Positions 31,019 through 39,822 of a stretch of DNA of 48,387 nucleotides are shown piece after piece. This DNA comes from Rhodocyclales bacterium (GTDB taxonomy: Bacteria > Pseudomonadota > Gammaproteobacteria > Burkholderiales > Rhodocyclaceae). Below the pieces are notes generated by a model that was given only the letters and a program-made list of their open reading frames with translations, was not told the origin of the DNA and made no database searches. The stretch lies in contig PQAF01000043.1 in assembly GCA_003105015.1 (NCBI GenBank), positions 1-48,387 of the forward strand, in the 5' to 3' direction. Made by a program: the position numbers and the translations under genes. Within the stretch, counting starts at the first letter, position 1. Each line of letters begins with the position of its first letter.

Positions 31019-31414
31019 ATGCGACATTACGAAATCGTTTTCATCGTTCACCCGGACCAGAGCGAGCAGGTGCCCGCGATGATCGAGCGCTACAAGGGGC
31101 TCGTCACCGGCCGCGCCGGCCAGATTCATCGCCTCGAAGACTGGGGCCGCCGCCAGCTGGCCTACCCGATCCAGAAGGTGCACAAGGCGCACTACGTGCT
31201 CATGAACATCGAGTGCGATGGCGAGACCCTTGCCGAGCTCGAGCACGCCTTCAAGTTCAACGACGCCGTGCTGCGCCACCTCACCGTCAAGATGCGCCAG
31301 GCCGTGACGACGCCTTCGCCGATGATGAAGGAGGAGAAGTCCAGGTCGTTGACGCCGGCCGCTGAGGGCGCCAAGGTGGAAGAGGCCAAGCCCGTCGAGC
31401 AGCCCGCAGCCTGA
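31019..31414 (+). CDS. rpsF: 30S ribosomal protein S6
   Basis: Small-subunit protein that binds 16S rRNA together with S18. The N-terminal [18 protein letters not shown] and the [17 protein letters not shown] segment identify S6. At 131 residues it has an acidic/Ala-Pro tail after residue 105 ([11 protein letters not shown]), as is common in proteobacteria. A clear AAGGAG (31007-31012) precedes the ATG. priB follows one base later. Confidence 0.98.
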   Translation: MRHYEIVFIVHPDQSEQVPAMIERYKGLVTGRAGQIHRLEDWGRRQLAYPIQKVHKAHYVLMNIECDGETLAELEHAFKFNDAVLRHLTVKMRQAVTTPSPMMKEEKSRSLTPAAEGAKVEEAKPVEQPAA

Positions 31415-31415
31415 T

Positions 31416-31739
31416 GTGGCGGAACCGCAGAACCAGCTGACGATCACCGGGAGCATCATCGAGTTGGCGCGGCTGCGCCATACCCCGGCAGGCGTGCCGG
31501 TACTGAACTTCAGGATTGCCCACGCCTCTGAACAGATCGAAGCCGGACTGCCGCGCAAGGCCGAATGCGAATTGCAGGCCGTGGCGCTGGGGCAGACAGC
31601 ACTGCTGCTGCGGGGCGCCAAACCAGGCGACGATGTCAAGCTGAGCGGATTCCTCGCGGCGAAAAGTACAAAGTCGATGCAGCCGGTGCTGCATGTGGAA
31701 CGAATCGAATTTACGGAAGGAATGAATCATGGCGTTTAA
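31416..31739 (+). CDS. priB: Primosomal replication protein N (PriB)
   Basis: Single-stranded-DNA-binding OB-fold protein of 107 residues that works with PriA to reload the replisome at stalled forks. The sequence [31 protein letters not shown] is typical for PriB. Start is GTG at 31416, one base after rpsF; the 3' end overlaps rpsR by 11 bases. The location between rpsF and rpsR is diagnostic. Confidence 0.93.
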   Translation: MAEPQNQLTITGSIIELARLRHTPAGVPVLNFRIAHASEQIEAGLPRKAECELQAVALGQTALLLRGAKPGDDVKLSGFLAAKSTKSMQPVLHVERIEFTEGMNHGV

Positions 31740-32010
31740 ACCGAGAAATGCGAAGGACGCGAAGAAGCGCAAGGACGACAAGGGGTCGCGCGGCATGTTC
31801 AAGCGGCGCAAGTTCTGCCGCTTCACCGCCGAGAAGATTGCGGAGATCGACTACAAGGACGTCGAGATCCTGAAGGACTTCATCACCGAGAACGGCAAGA
31901 TCATGCCGGCGCGCATCACCGGAACCAAGACCGGCTACCAGCGCCAGCTGTCGACCGCCATCAAGCGCGCGCGCTTCCTGGCACTGATGCCCTACACCGA
32001 CCTGCACTGA
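31729..32010 (+). CDS. rpsR: 30S ribosomal protein S18
   Basis: Basic 93-residue protein that pairs with S6 on the small subunit platform. [21 protein letters not shown] and the C-terminal [21 protein letters not shown] are S18 signatures. The first about 20 residues are a Lys/Arg-rich extension ([19 protein letters not shown]) longer than in E. coli. GGAAGGAA precedes the ATG inside the end of priB. Confidence 0.97.
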   Translation: MAFKPRNAKDAKKRKDDKGSRGMFKRRKFCRFTAEKIAEIDYKDVEILKDFITENGKIMPARITGTKTGYQRQLSTAIKRARFLALMPYTDLH

Positions 32011-32024
32011 GAGAGGAAACGACC

Positions 32025-32474
32025 ATGCAAGTGATTCTGATGGAAAAGGTGGTCAACCTCGGCAACTTGGGCGACGTCGTCAAGGTGCGCGACGGCTATG
32101 CGCGCAACTTCCTCATCCCGCAGGGCAAGGCCAAGCGGGTCACGCCGGAGAACCTGGCCGAGTTCGAGAAGCGACGCGCCGAACTGGAACGCCAGCAGGC
32201 CGAGAAGCTGTCCGCTGCGCAGGGGCAGGCTGCCAAGCTGGAAGGCATCATGGTGCAGATTACCCGCAAGGCGGGCGTGGACGGCCGTCTCTTCGGCTCT
32301 GTCACCAACTTCGACATCGCCGAGGCGTTGAAGGCGCTGGGCCATGAGGTCGAGAAGTCCGATATCCGCATGCCGCAGGGGCCGCTCAAGATGATCGGCG
32401 ACACCCAGCTGCAGATTGCCCTGCACAGCGACGTGCTGGTCAATATCACCGTGTCCGTGCTGGGCGAGCACTAA
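32025..32474 (+). CDS. rplI: 50S ribosomal protein L9
   Basis: Large-subunit protein of 149 residues with the N-terminal rRNA-binding domain ([32 protein letters not shown]), the long connecting helix ([16 protein letters not shown]) and the C-terminal domain. It ends the operon; a terminator follows 29 bases after the stop. Confidence 0.98.
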   Translation: MQVILMEKVVNLGNLGDVVKVRDGYARNFLIPQGKAKRVTPENLAEFEKRRAELERQQAEKLSAAQGQAAKLEGIMVQITRKAGVDGRLFGSVTNFDIAEALKALGHEVEKSDIRMPQGPLKMIGDTQLQIALHSDVLVNITVSVLGEH

Positions 32475-32503
32475 GCTGGCGCCACGCCGAATCCGCACCA
32501 TGG

Positions 32504-32532
32504 AAAAGGGCCGCTGAATAGCGGCCCTTTTT
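32504..32532 (+). terminator. Intrinsic terminator after rplI
   Basis: The stem AAAAGGGCCGCT (32504-32515) pairs with 32520-32531 around loop GAAT and ends in a T run. Being symmetric, it can also end the tRNA-Ser transcript arriving from the right. Confidence 0.9.
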
Positions 32533-32559
32533 CGTTGCCCCGCCCGGGTCGGGAAATCC

Positions 32560-32649
32560 TGGCGGAGAGAGAGGGATTCGAACCCTCGATACGTTTTACC
32601 GTATACACACTTTCCAGGCGTGCGCCTTCGACCACTCGGCCATCTCTCC
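32560..32649 (-). tRNA. tRNA-Ser (anticodon GGA)
   Basis: The minus-strand 90-base gene starts GGAGAGATGGCCGAGTGG and ends with an encoded CCA. The acceptor stem GGAGAGA/TCTCTCC, discriminator G and long variable arm fit serine. The anticodon loop CTGGAAA (plus strand 32611-32617) gives GGA. A TAGAAT on the minus strand at 32666-32661, followed by a G+C-rich stretch, is the likely -10 box; the -35 is weak. Confidence 0.96.
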
Positions 32650-32685
32650 GGAAGGGGCGCATTCTAGCAGAAAGGACCCCGTGGT

Positions 32686-32874
32686 GCGATGCAGCATCGC
32701 CTGCCCGATGCCCTGATAATCCAGATAAAGGAAAAACTTCACCCTTCATTTGATTTGGCCTATAGTTCGATCAAGCGCATATATGCAATAAGCAACACAA
32801 TGTGTGCGCCCCGCGGCCGGATTCAGCCGGCCCGACGCAGCGTCCAACCCGCGGTAAAAAACTGAGGAGGCGTC
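32686..32874 (+). promoter_or_regulatory. Control region of the aldehyde oxidoreductase operon
   Basis: The spacer between divergent tRNA-Ser and the first aor gene holds three dyads: GCGATGC-A-GCATCGC (32686-32700), GCATATATGC (32777-32786) and ACACA-A-TGTGT (32795-32805). Its centre is A+T-rich relative to its surroundings. No clear -35/-10 pair is evident. The ribosome-binding site GAGGAGG lies at 32864-32870. Confidence 0.4.
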
Positions 32875-33348
32875 ATGCAGAAGTCGTTGCACATCGATCC
32901 CAACAAGTGCACCGGCTGTCTCCAGTGCGAGATGGCTTGTTCCTACGAGAACTACGGTGCCTTCAACATTTCCAAGTCGCGCATCAAGGTCTTCAACTTC
33001 GAGTCCGCAGGGCGCAAGGTGCCGTATACCTGCACCCAGTGCGCGGAAGCATGGTGCCTGCATGCTTGCCCGGTGGATGCGATCAGGGTGGATGCGGCCA
33101 CCGGCGCCAAGGTGGTGCACGAGAATGCCTGCGTCGGCTGCAAGGTGTGCACCATCGCCTGCCCCTTCGGCACCATCAATTACGTGGCCGACTCCGGCAA
33201 AGTGCAGAAGTGCGACCTGTGTGGCGGCCAGCCGGCTTGCGCCGAAGCCTGCCCGACCGGCGCTATCACCTTCGTCGAGTCCGACTGGACCGGCCTCGGC
33301 AAGATGCGCCAGTGGGCCGAGAAGACCGATACTCAACCGCGCGCCTGA
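32875..33348 (+). CDS. aorA: Aldehyde oxidoreductase, four-cluster ferredoxin subunit (AorA-like)
   Basis: Electron-transfer subunit of 157 residues with 16 cysteines in four groups: KCTGCLQCEMAC (12-22), CTQCAEAWCLHAC (53-65), CVGCKVCTIAC (86-96) and CDLCGGQPACAEAC (113-126). This predicts four [4Fe-4S] clusters. No signal peptide, so it is cytoplasmic. It sits 14 bases before the tungsten-pterin large subunit and in the same operon as an FAD reductase, matching the AorABC enzyme described from Aromatoleum, where such a subunit wires the large subunit to the flavin. The gene name is given by that analogy. A GAGGAGG precedes the ATG. Confidence 0.88.
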   Translation: MQKSLHIDPNKCTGCLQCEMACSYENYGAFNISKSRIKVFNFESAGRKVPYTCTQCAEAWCLHACPVDAIRVDAATGAKVVHENACVGCKVCTIACPFGTINYVADSGKVQKCDLCGGQPACAEACPTGAITFVESDWTGLGKMRQWAEKTDTQPRA

Positions 33349-33362
33349 GAGGAGAGACAATC

Positions 33363-35210
33363 ATGGCATGGGCCAAGAAAATCCTGCGGGTGAACCTGAC
33401 CAAAGGCACCTGCGCATCCGAGCCGCTCAACATGGAGTGGGCGCAACAGTATCTGGGCCAGCGCGGGCTGGCGACAAAGTACCTGGTGGCCGAGACTGAC
33501 CCAAAGGTCGATCCGCTCTCCCCGGAGAACAAGCTGATCATGACCACCGGGCCGCTCACCGGCACCATGGCCTCCACCGGCGGACGCTACTCCGTCGTCA
33601 CCAAGGGGCCGCTCACCGGCGCGATCGCCTGCTCCAATTCGGGCGGCTATTTCGGCGCCGAACTGAAGATGGCCGGTTGGGACATGATCATCTTCGAGGG
33701 CAAATCGCCGAAACCCGTCTATCTCTGGCTGGAGAACGACAAGGCCGAACTGCGCGACGCCACCCATCTGTGGGGCAAGACTACTTGGGACGTTGAGGAG
33801 GAGATCAAGAAAGCTCATCAGGACCCGCAGATCCGCATCGCCTCGATCGGGCGAGCCGGCGAGAACGGGGTCCTCTACGCCTGCGTGGTGAACGACCTGC
33901 ATCGTGCCGCCGGCCGTTCCGGCGTCGGCGCCGTGATGGGTTCGAAGAACCTCAAGGCGGTTGCCGTGCGCGGCACCGTGGGCGTTTCCGGCATCAAGGA
34001 CTTCAAGGCTTTCCTGAAGGCGACCACGGCGGCCAAGAAGGTGCTGGCCGACAACGCCGTCACCGGCCAGGGCCTTCCCAAGTTCGGCACCCAGGTGCTG
34101 ATGAACGTGATCAACGAGGTCGGCGCCCTGCCGACGCGCAACGCCCAGGATGTACAGTTCGAAGGCGCGCGCAACATTTCCGCCGAGGCCATGCACGAGA
34201 AGCGGCCCACGGACGGCAAGGCCAACCTGATCACCAACGCCGCCTGCTTCGGCTGCACCATTGCTTGCGGCCGCGTCTCGCAGGTGGACAAGAACCATTG
34301 GAGCGTCGTGAATAGTCCCAAGTACTGGGGTGCCACCGGCGGCCTCGAGTACGAGAACGCCTGGTCCCTGGGCGCCGCCAACGGCGTGGATGATCTCGAC
34401 GCCCTGACGGTGGCCAACATGATCTGCAACGAAGACGGCATGGACCCGATCACCTTCGGCGCCACCATCGGCGCGGTCATGGAGATGTACCAGATGGGTG
34501 TGCTGAAGAAGGAACAGATCGGTGTCGAAGCGCCGTTCGGTTCCGCCCAGGCATTGCTCGAGCTGGCGCACATGACGGCGGAAGGGCGCGGCTTCGGCAA
34601 GGAGATCGGCCTCGGCTCGAAGCGCCTGTGCGAGAAGTACGGCAAGCCGGAACTCTCGATGACCGTCAAGGGGCAGGAATTTCCTGCCTACGATCCGCGC
34701 GGCATCCAGGGCATGGGCCTGACCTACGCCACCTCCAACCGCGGCGCCTGCCACCTGCGCAGCTACACCGTCGCATCGGAGATACTCGGCGTGCCGGTCA
34801 AGACCGACCCGCTCGTCACCGACGGCAAGGCCGATCTGGTGAAGGCCTTCCAGGACGCGACGGCGGCCTTCGATTCCTCCGGCACCTGCATCTTCACCAC
34901 CTTCGCGTGGACGCTGGCCGACCTGGCGCCGCAGCTCGACGCCGCCTGCGAGGGCGGCTGGACGCTGGAGCGCCTGGCCGAGGTGGGCGAGCGCATCTGG
35001 AACATGGAGCGCCAGTACAATCTCGCTGCCGGCCTCACCGCCAAGGACGACGACCTGCCCAAGCGCCTGAAGACCGAGCCGGCGAAGAGCGGCCCGGCCA
35101 AGGGGTTGGTCTCCGGCATCGACAAGATGATTCCGGAGTACTACAAGGTGCGCGGCTGGTCGACGGACGGCGTGCCGACCAAGGAGACCGCCAAGCGGCT
35201 GGGGCTGTAG
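33363..35210 (+). CDS. aorB: Tungsten-containing aldehyde ferredoxin oxidoreductase, large subunit (AorB-like)
   Basis: Catalytic subunit of 615 residues that oxidises aldehydes to acids at a tungsten bis-pyranopterin site; relatives also reduce acids or oxidise H2. Family marks are the N-terminal KILRVNLTKG, the pterin-site GRYSVVTKGPLTG, GRAGENGVLYACVVNDLHRAAGRSG region, and the cubane ligands CFGCTIAC (Cys295, 298, 302) with the fourth Cys509 in DSSGTC. The ATG at 33363 with GAGAGGAGAG upstream is the family start; the open frame to 32802 overlaps aorA. Cofactor identity as W rather than Mo is inferred from the family. A terminator lies 14 bases downstream. Confidence 0.92.
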   Translation: MAWAKKILRVNLTKGTCASEPLNMEWAQQYLGQRGLATKYLVAETDPKVDPLSPENKLIMTTGPLTGTMASTGGRYSVVTKGPLTGAIACSNSGGYFGAELKMAGWDMIIFEGKSPKPVYLWLENDKAELRDATHLWGKTTWDVEEEIKKAHQDPQIRIASIGRAGENGVLYACVVNDLHRAAGRSGVGAVMGSKNLKAVAVRGTVGVSGIKDFKAFLKATTAAKKVLADNAVTGQGLPKFGTQVLMNVINEVGALPTRNAQDVQFEGARNISAEAMHEKRPTDGKANLITNAACFGCTIACGRVSQVDKNHWSVVNSPKYWGATGGLEYENAWSLGAANGVDDLDALTVANMICNEDGMDPITFGATIGAVMEMYQMGVLKKEQIGVEAPFGSAQALLELAHMTAEGRGFGKEIGLGSKRLCEKYGKPELSMTVKGQEFPAYDPRGIQGMGLTYATSNRGACHLRSYTVASEILGVPVKTDPLVTDGKADLVKAFQDATAAFDSSGTCIFTTFAWTLADLAPQLDAACEGGWTLERLAEVGERIWNMERQYNLAAGLTAKDDDLPKRLKTEPAKSGPAKGLVSGIDKMIPEYYKVRGWSTDGVPTKETAKRLGL

Positions 35211-35224
35211 CCTTCAACCTCCAT

Positions 35225-35263
35225 CGCCAAGGCGGCCGATAGTATCGGCGCCTTGGCGTTTTT
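35225..35263 (+). terminator. Intrinsic terminator between aorB and aorC
   Basis: The outer 10-bp stem CGCCAAGGCG (35225-35234) pairs with 35249-35258, and an inner CCGAT/ATCGG continues it after a one-base bulge, with a three-base loop. Five T follow (35259-35263). It lies inside the aor operon, 15 bases before the next start codon, so it probably reduces rather than abolishes downstream expression. Confidence 0.85.
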
Positions 35264-35277
35264 GTCTGAGGTGAGTC

Positions 35278-36555
35278 ATGAAACATGTGATTATCGGAAA
35301 CGGTCCGGCCGGCGTGGTGGCGGCGGAGGCCTTGCGCAAGGCCGATCCCAAGGCGGATATCACTCTGGTCGGCGACGAGCCCGAGCCGCCCTATTCGCGC
35401 ATGGCGATTCCCTACTTCCTTATCGGCAACATCGGCGAGGAGGGCGTCCACCTGCGCAAGGTCAAGGGCCATTTCGACGGGCTCGGCATAACACTGCAGA
35501 CCGGCCGTGCCGCGAGCATCGACGCCAAGGCGCGCAAGGTCAAGCTGGCCGACGGCAAGAGTCTTGAATTCGATCGCCTGCTGATTGCCACCGGCTCGCA
35601 TCCGATCAGGCCGCCCATCACCGGCATCGATGCACCCAACGTGCATACCTGCTGGACGCTCGAGGATGCCCGCGCCATCGTCAAGCTGGCCAAGTCCGGC
35701 GCGCGCGTGTTGCAGATCGGCGCCGGCTTCATCGGCTGCATCATCATGGAAGCGCTGGCCGCGCGCGGCACGCAGCTCACCGTGGTCGAGATGGGCGACC
35801 GCATGGTGCCGCGCATGATGACGGAGAAGGCCGGCAACATGATCCGCCGCTGGTGCGAGTCCAAGGGCGTGCGCGTGTACACCGGCGCCGGCGTCGAGTC
35901 GCTGCGCGCCGGAGGCAAGGCCGGCGAACTGATCGCCAAGCTGAGCAACGGCCAGGAGGTCGCCGCCGACCTCGTCATCTGCGCCGCCGGGGTGGCGCCC
36001 AACATCGACTTCCTCAAGGGCAGCGGCATCGCCGCAGAACGCGGCATCCGTGTCGACAACGCGATGCAGACCAGCGTGCCGGGCATATACGCCGCGGGCG
36101 ACGTCACCGAAGCGGCCGATTTCCACAGCGGCAAGCCGGTGCTCAACGCCATCCAGCCGAATGCCGCCGACCAGGCGCGTATCGCCGCCATCAACATGGC
36201 GGGCGGGCAGGCGGCGCTACCGGGCAGCCTGGCCATCAACGTGCTCGACACGCTTGGCCTGATCTCGGCCTCCTTCGGCCAGTGGTGGGGCGAGCAGGGC
36301 GGCGAGTCGGTGGAACAGGCAGACGAGAAGAACTACAAGTACATCAGCCTGCAATTCAAGGAAGACGTGCTGATCGGCGCCACCAGCATCGGCCTGACCG
36401 ACCATGTCGGCGTGCTGCGGGGACTGACTATGGGCCGGGTGCGCCTCGGCGAGTGGAAAGAGAGGCTGCTGGCCGACCCGACGCGCGTCATGGAGGCCTA
36501 TCTCGCCTGCGCCCAAGGCAGTGAGACGCGCTATCTGGGGACGCGACCTATCTGA
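35278..36555 (+). CDS. aorC: FAD-dependent NAD(P)H oxidoreductase subunit of aldehyde oxidoreductase (AorC-like)
   Basis: A 425-residue pyridine-nucleotide-disulfide oxidoreductase-fold protein. The FAD site GNGPAGVVAAEAL (8-20), NAD site LQIGAGFIGCIIMEAL (about 145-160) and second FAD motif PGIYAAGDVTEA (about 266-277) are present. There is no redox-active CxxxxC pair, so it is a reductase of the ferredoxin-reductase/NADH-oxidase type. In the Aromatoleum enzyme this subunit lets the aldehyde oxidoreductase use NAD+. A G+A-rich GAGGTGAG precedes the ATG, which follows the intra-operon terminator; one base is shared with the next gene. Confidence 0.88.
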   Translation: MKHVIIGNGPAGVVAAEALRKADPKADITLVGDEPEPPYSRMAIPYFLIGNIGEEGVHLRKVKGHFDGLGITLQTGRAASIDAKARKVKLADGKSLEFDRLLIATGSHPIRPPITGIDAPNVHTCWTLEDARAIVKLAKSGARVLQIGAGFIGCIIMEALAARGTQLTVVEMGDRMVPRMMTEKAGNMIRRWCESKGVRVYTGAGVESLRAGGKAGELIAKLSNGQEVAADLVICAAGVAPNIDFLKGSGIAAERGIRVDNAMQTSVPGIYAAGDVTEAADFHSGKPVLNAIQPNAADQARIAAINMAGGQAALPGSLAINVLDTLGLISASFGQWWGEQGGESVEQADEKNYKYISLQFKEDVLIGATSIGLTDHVGVLRGLTMGRVRLGEWKERLLADPTRVMEAYLACAQGSETRYLGTRPI

Positions 36556-36809
36556 TGCGCGTCACCTTCAAGCTCTACGCCATGCTGTCCGACTACCTGC
36601 CGGACGAGGCGCGCAAGACGAACTCATTGACGCTCGATGTGCCGCCCGGCCGCACGGTCGGGCAGGTGATCGACGGATTCAACCTGCCGCCGAAGCTGGT
36701 GCACCTCGTCCTGGTCAACGGCAACTACATCCAGCCGGCCGAACGGGCCGGGCGGGCGCTGGCCGAAGGCGACGTGCTGGCCATCTGGCCGCCGATCGCC
36801 GGTGGCTGA
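36555..36809 (+). CDS. ThiS/MoaD-like sulfur carrier protein of the aldehyde oxidoreductase operon
   Basis: An 84-residue beta-grasp protein (VTFKLYAMLSDYLPDEA start; VGQVIDGFNLPPKLVHLVLVNGNYIQP) ending in the diagnostic Gly-Gly of ubiquitin-like sulfur carriers (PPIAGG). MoaD donates sulfur to make the dithiolene of molybdopterin, so this copy may serve tungstopterin synthesis for the neighbouring enzyme. Family resemblance is seen; dedication to the W enzyme is inferred from context. It shares one base with aorC and overlaps the next gene by eight. Confidence 0.82.
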   Translation: MRVTFKLYAMLSDYLPDEARKTNSLTLDVPPGRTVGQVIDGFNLPPKLVHLVLVNGNYIQPAERAGRALAEGDVLAIWPPIAGG

Positions 36810-37098
36810 CTTTGTCGTAGCGCGCGATTGCGAGATGACCATCACGCGGGAGGAGTTCCTCCGCCTGCTGCCGGCTGCCGTAGGCGGTGTGCCCTTCGCA
36901 TCCTTCGGCAGCGTATTTGGCCACGAAGACGGCAGGCGCGGTTGGCGCATCACGCTGACGCCGCTGCCGGATCTCACGCATGGCCTGATCCGCCTCGAGC
37001 GTCAGCGCGTGGCATTTGCCTTCCGTGGTTACCCGGCCGACGAAATCGCCGCCTTTTTCCGGCGCTTCGACCTGTATTTCGCCCGGGGCGGCGGTTGA
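36802..37098 (+). CDS. Conserved small protein of the aldehyde oxidoreductase operon, function unknown
   Basis: A 98-residue protein from a GTG start that overlaps the ThiS/MoaD-like gene by eight bases, so it is translationally coupled and clearly belongs to the operon. I do not recognise a family. It has one cysteine (Cys10), no membrane segment and no metal motif. The second half is strand-rich (GWRITLTPLPDLTHGLIRLERQRVAF, cited as two halves of one strand pair), and it ends FARGGG. It may be a maturation or assembly factor for the tungsten enzyme; that is only a guess from location. ffs starts 20 bases after its stop. Confidence 0.7.
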   Translation: MADFVVARDCEMTITREEFLRLLPAAVGGVPFASFGSVFGHEDGRRGWRITLTPLPDLTHGLIRLERQRVAFAFRGYPADEIAAFFRRFDLYFARGGG

Positions 37099-37117
37099 AT
37101 TGAGTTAGAATGCCGTG

Positions 37118-37220
37118 CGGCGGGTCTCCCCGCATTGCAGGGTGGTCAACCTGGTCAGGTCCGGAAGGAAGCAGCCACAGCCATTATCTGCAAGTGCCGG
37201 GGGTCAGGCTCGCCGCCCTT
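37118..37220 (+). ncRNA. ffs: Signal recognition particle 4.5S RNA
   Basis: The universally conserved SRP apical segment GTCAGGTCCGGAAGGAAGCA starts near 37153. The ends pair: GGCGGG at 37119-37124 with the CCGCC around 37213-37217, and CCCCGCATTGCAG with the CTGCAAGTGCCGGGGG region, giving the small bacterial hairpin of about 100 bases. A TAGAAT -10 box at 37106-37111 places the start near 37118; the -35 region would lie in the end of the preceding gene. The position just before dnaX is common in betaproteobacteria. Confidence 0.95.
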
Positions 37221-37259
37221 CCTTCCAATCCGCCCCCGCCCCTCTGATAAAATCCGGCC

Positions 37260-38879
37260 ATGAGCTATCAGGTCCTCGCGCGCAAGTGGCGCCCCCGTTC
37301 CTTCGCCACCCTGGTCGGCCAGGAGCACGTCGTGCGCGCATTGACGCATGCGCTGGATCAGCAGCGCCTGCACCATGCCTACCTCTTCACCGGTACGCGC
37401 GGCGTCGGCAAGACGACCATCGCGCGCATCCTCGCCAAGGCGCTCAACTGCGAGACCGGCATCACCTCGGCGCCCTGCGGCACCTGCAGTTCATGCCAGG
37501 AGATCGATGCCGGCCGCTTCGTGGACCTCATCGAGGTGGACGCCGCGACCAACACCAAGGTCGACGAGATGCGCCAGCTCCTCGAGAACGCCACCTATGC
37601 CCCGACGCGCGGCCGCTACAAGGTGTACGTCATCGACGAAGTGCACATGCTGTCCACATCGGCCTTCAATGCCATGCTGAAGACGCTGGAAGAGCCGCCC
37701 GAGCACATCAAGTTCATCCTCGCCACCACCGACCCGCAGAAGATCCCGGTGACCGTGCTTTCGCGCTGCCTGCAGTTCAACCTCAAGCAGATGCCGCAGG
37801 GCCACATCGTCGAGCACCTGTCGCGCATCCTCGAGGCCGAGCAGGTGCCCTGCGAGCCGGCCGCCCTGCGCCACATTGCCAAAGGCGCGGCGGGCAGCAT
37901 GCGCGACGCGCTCTCTCTTCTCGACCAGGCCATCGCCCATGGCGCCGGCCGCATCGAGGAGACCGGCGTGCGCGACATGCTCGGCACGGTGGGCGAGGAG
38001 CATCTTTTTGCACTGCTCGATGCGCTGGCCGCGCGCGACGTGCACGCCATGCTGGCGGTCGCCGCCGAGATGGACGCACGCAGCCTGTCCTTCGATTCGG
38101 CCCTGCAGGAACTGGCCACCCAGCTGCACCGCATCGCCCTCGTGCAGTTCGCCCCCGAGGCCATCGTGGACGAGGCCGAGCGCGCGCGCCTGGCCGGCTA
38201 CGCCAGCCGCCTCGACGCCGAATTCCTGCAGCTCTGCTACCAGATCGCCATCAACGGCCGCAGCGACCTGTCGCTTGCCCCGGACGAATATTCCGGCTTC
38301 CTCATGACCCTGCTGCGCCTGGTCGCCTTCAATCCGGAGACGCCGCCGGCGCTTGGCGCCGGCACGCCTTCCGATCCGACCGCCCGCGCGCCGGCGCCGA
38401 AAGCCGCGCCGGCCCTGGCACCGGCAGCGGCTCCGGCACCGGCTCCCGCACCGCAAACCCCGTCCCCGACTGCAGCGAAAACCGCAGCGCCGGCGGCCGT
38501 CGGTGACTGGCACGGCATGCTGGAGGGCCTCAAGCTCGGCGGCATGGTGCGCGAGCTGGCCCACCATTGCGAACTGGCCGAGCAGGGCGAGGGGACGATC
38601 AAGCTGCGCCTGAATCCGGCGCACAAGTCGCTGCTCATGAACAAGGCGCCGCAGGAGAAGCTGCAGGCCGCCCTGGCGACCCACCTCGGCCGGCCGGTCA
38701 GGCTGGCCATCGAGATCGGCGACCTCAACGGCGAGACGCCGGCGCAGCGTGCCGAGAGCGCGCGCACCGAGAAGCAGAACCGCGCCATCGAATCGCTCGA
38801 GCAGGACGCCTTCGTGCGCGACATGATCGAGACCTTCGACGCCACCATCAACGAACAATCCATCAAGCCCCTGAACTGA
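37260..38879 (+). CDS. dnaX: DNA polymerase III subunits gamma and tau
   Basis: Clamp-loader ATPase and organiser of the replisome. The 539-residue protein has Walker A GTRGVGKT (45-52), four zinc cysteines at 64, 73, 76 and 79 as in E. coli, the DEVHML Walker B, and sensor regions. An Ala/Pro-rich linker (about 370-415) leads to the C-terminal tau domain that contacts DnaB and the polymerase. I see no A-AAA-AAG-type slippery heptamer in the linker, so a gamma form made by frameshifting is not supported. ybaB follows 20 bases later. Confidence 0.96.
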   Translation: MSYQVLARKWRPRSFATLVGQEHVVRALTHALDQQRLHHAYLFTGTRGVGKTTIARILAKALNCETGITSAPCGTCSSCQEIDAGRFVDLIEVDAATNTKVDEMRQLLENATYAPTRGRYKVYVIDEVHMLSTSAFNAMLKTLEEPPEHIKFILATTDPQKIPVTVLSRCLQFNLKQMPQGHIVEHLSRILEAEQVPCEPAALRHIAKGAAGSMRDALSLLDQAIAHGAGRIEETGVRDMLGTVGEEHLFALLDALAARDVHAMLAVAAEMDARSLSFDSALQELATQLHRIALVQFAPEAIVDEAERARLAGYASRLDAEFLQLCYQIAINGRSDLSLAPDEYSGFLMTLLRLVAFNPETPPALGAGTPSDPTARAPAPKAAPALAPAAAPAPAPAPQTPSPTAAKTAAPAAVGDWHGMLEGLKLGGMVRELAHHCELAEQGEGTIKLRLNPAHKSLLMNKAPQEKLQAALATHLGRPVRLAIEIGDLNGETPAQRAESARTEKQNRAIESLEQDAFVRDMIETFDATINEQSIKPLN

Positions 38880-38899
38880 ACGCAAGCGGAGAACCGAAC

Positions 38900-39226
38900 A
38901 TGATGAAAGGCGGAATCGCCGGCCTGATGAAGCAGGCCCAGCAGATGCAGGAAAACATGAAGAAGGCGCAGGAGCAGCTGGCGAGCATCGAGGTCGAGGG
39001 CCAGTCCGGCGCCGGCCTGGTGAAGGTGGTGATGACCTGCAAGCACGACGTGCGCCGCGTCAGCATCGACCCTTCGCTGCTCGCCGACGACAAGGAGATG
39101 CTGGAGGACCTCGTCGCGGCTGCGGTGAACGACGCCGTGCGCCGCGTCGAGGCCACGGTGCAAGAGAAGATGAGCGGCTTCACTGCCGGCCTCAATCTGC
39201 CGCCGGGGATGAAGCTTCCGTTCTGA
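38900..39226 (+). CDS. YbaB/EbfC family nucleoid-associated protein
   Basis: A 108-residue dimeric DNA-binding protein ([20 protein letters not shown] helix, [25 protein letters not shown] sheet, C-terminal [16 protein letters not shown]). The ATG at 38900 follows the family; the long open frame upstream overlaps dnaX. It lies between dnaX and recR and shares one base with recR (TGATG), the classic dnaX-ybaB-recR order. Confidence 0.94.
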   Translation: MMKGGIAGLMKQAQQMQENMKKAQEQLASIEVEGQSGAGLVKVVMTCKHDVRRVSIDPSLLADDKEMLEDLVAAAVNDAVRRVEATVQEKMSGFTAGLNLPPGMKLPF

Positions 39227-39822
39227 TGTCCCTGCCGTCCGCTCTGGAGGAACTGGTCGAGGCACTCCGCTGTCTCCCCGGCGTCGGGCCCAAGTCGGCG
39301 CAGCGCATGGCCTACCACCTGCTGCAGCGCGACCAGAAGGGCGCCCGGCGTCTTGCCGCTGCGCTCGAGCACGCCGTGGCGGTGCTGCGCCACTGCAGCC
39401 GCTGCAACGCCTTCAGCGAGGACGAAGTCTGCGAGCGCTGCGCCTCGCCTCGCCGCGACGCTTCCCTGCTGTGCGTCGTCGAAATGCCGGCTGACCTCAA
39501 CATGATGGAGCAGACCCATGCCTTCCAGGGCCTGTACTACGTCCTCATGGGCCATCTCTCGCCGCTCGACGGCATCGGGCCGAAGGAACTGCACCTCGAG
39601 CGCCTCCTCGCGCGCGCCGGCGACGGCACGGTGAAGGAGGTCATCCTCGCCACCAACTTCACCAACGAGGGCGAAGCCACCGCCCACTACCTCGGCGAGA
39701 TGCTGCGGGCGCGCAACCTGAAGGTTTCCCGCATTGCCCGGGGCCTGCCGGTGGGCGGCGAAATCGAGCATACCGACGCCGGTACCATCGCCCAGGCCCT
39801 GATCGAGCGCCGCCCCCTCTGA
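39226..39822 (+). CDS. recR: Recombination protein RecR
   Basis: Works with RecF and RecO to load RecA on gapped DNA. The 198-residue protein has the helix-hairpin-helix [20 protein letters not shown], a zinc motif [16 protein letters not shown] (about 61-76), and a Toprim domain starting [15 protein letters not shown]. It is full length. After its stop comes a 268-base spacer with the petA promoter. Confidence 0.97.
   Translation: MSLPSALEELVEALRCLPGVGPKSAQRMAYHLLQRDQKGARRLAAALEHAVAVLRHCSRCNAFSEDEVCERCASPRRDASLLCVVEMPADLNMMEQTHAFQGLYYVLMGHLSPLDGIGPKELHLERLLARAGDGTVKEVILATNFTNEGEATAHYLGEMLRARNLKVSRIARGLPVGGEIEHTDAGTIAQALIERRPL

Noticed and set aside
32802..33362. Upstream extension of the AOR large subunit to 32802
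   Set aside because: It overlaps the four-cluster ferredoxin gene in another frame; the family start with a strong ribosome-binding site is at 33363.
38340..38510. Programmed frameshift site in dnaX
   Set aside because: No A-AAA-AAG-like slippery heptamer with a following hairpin is visible in the linker; only a short GAAAACC.
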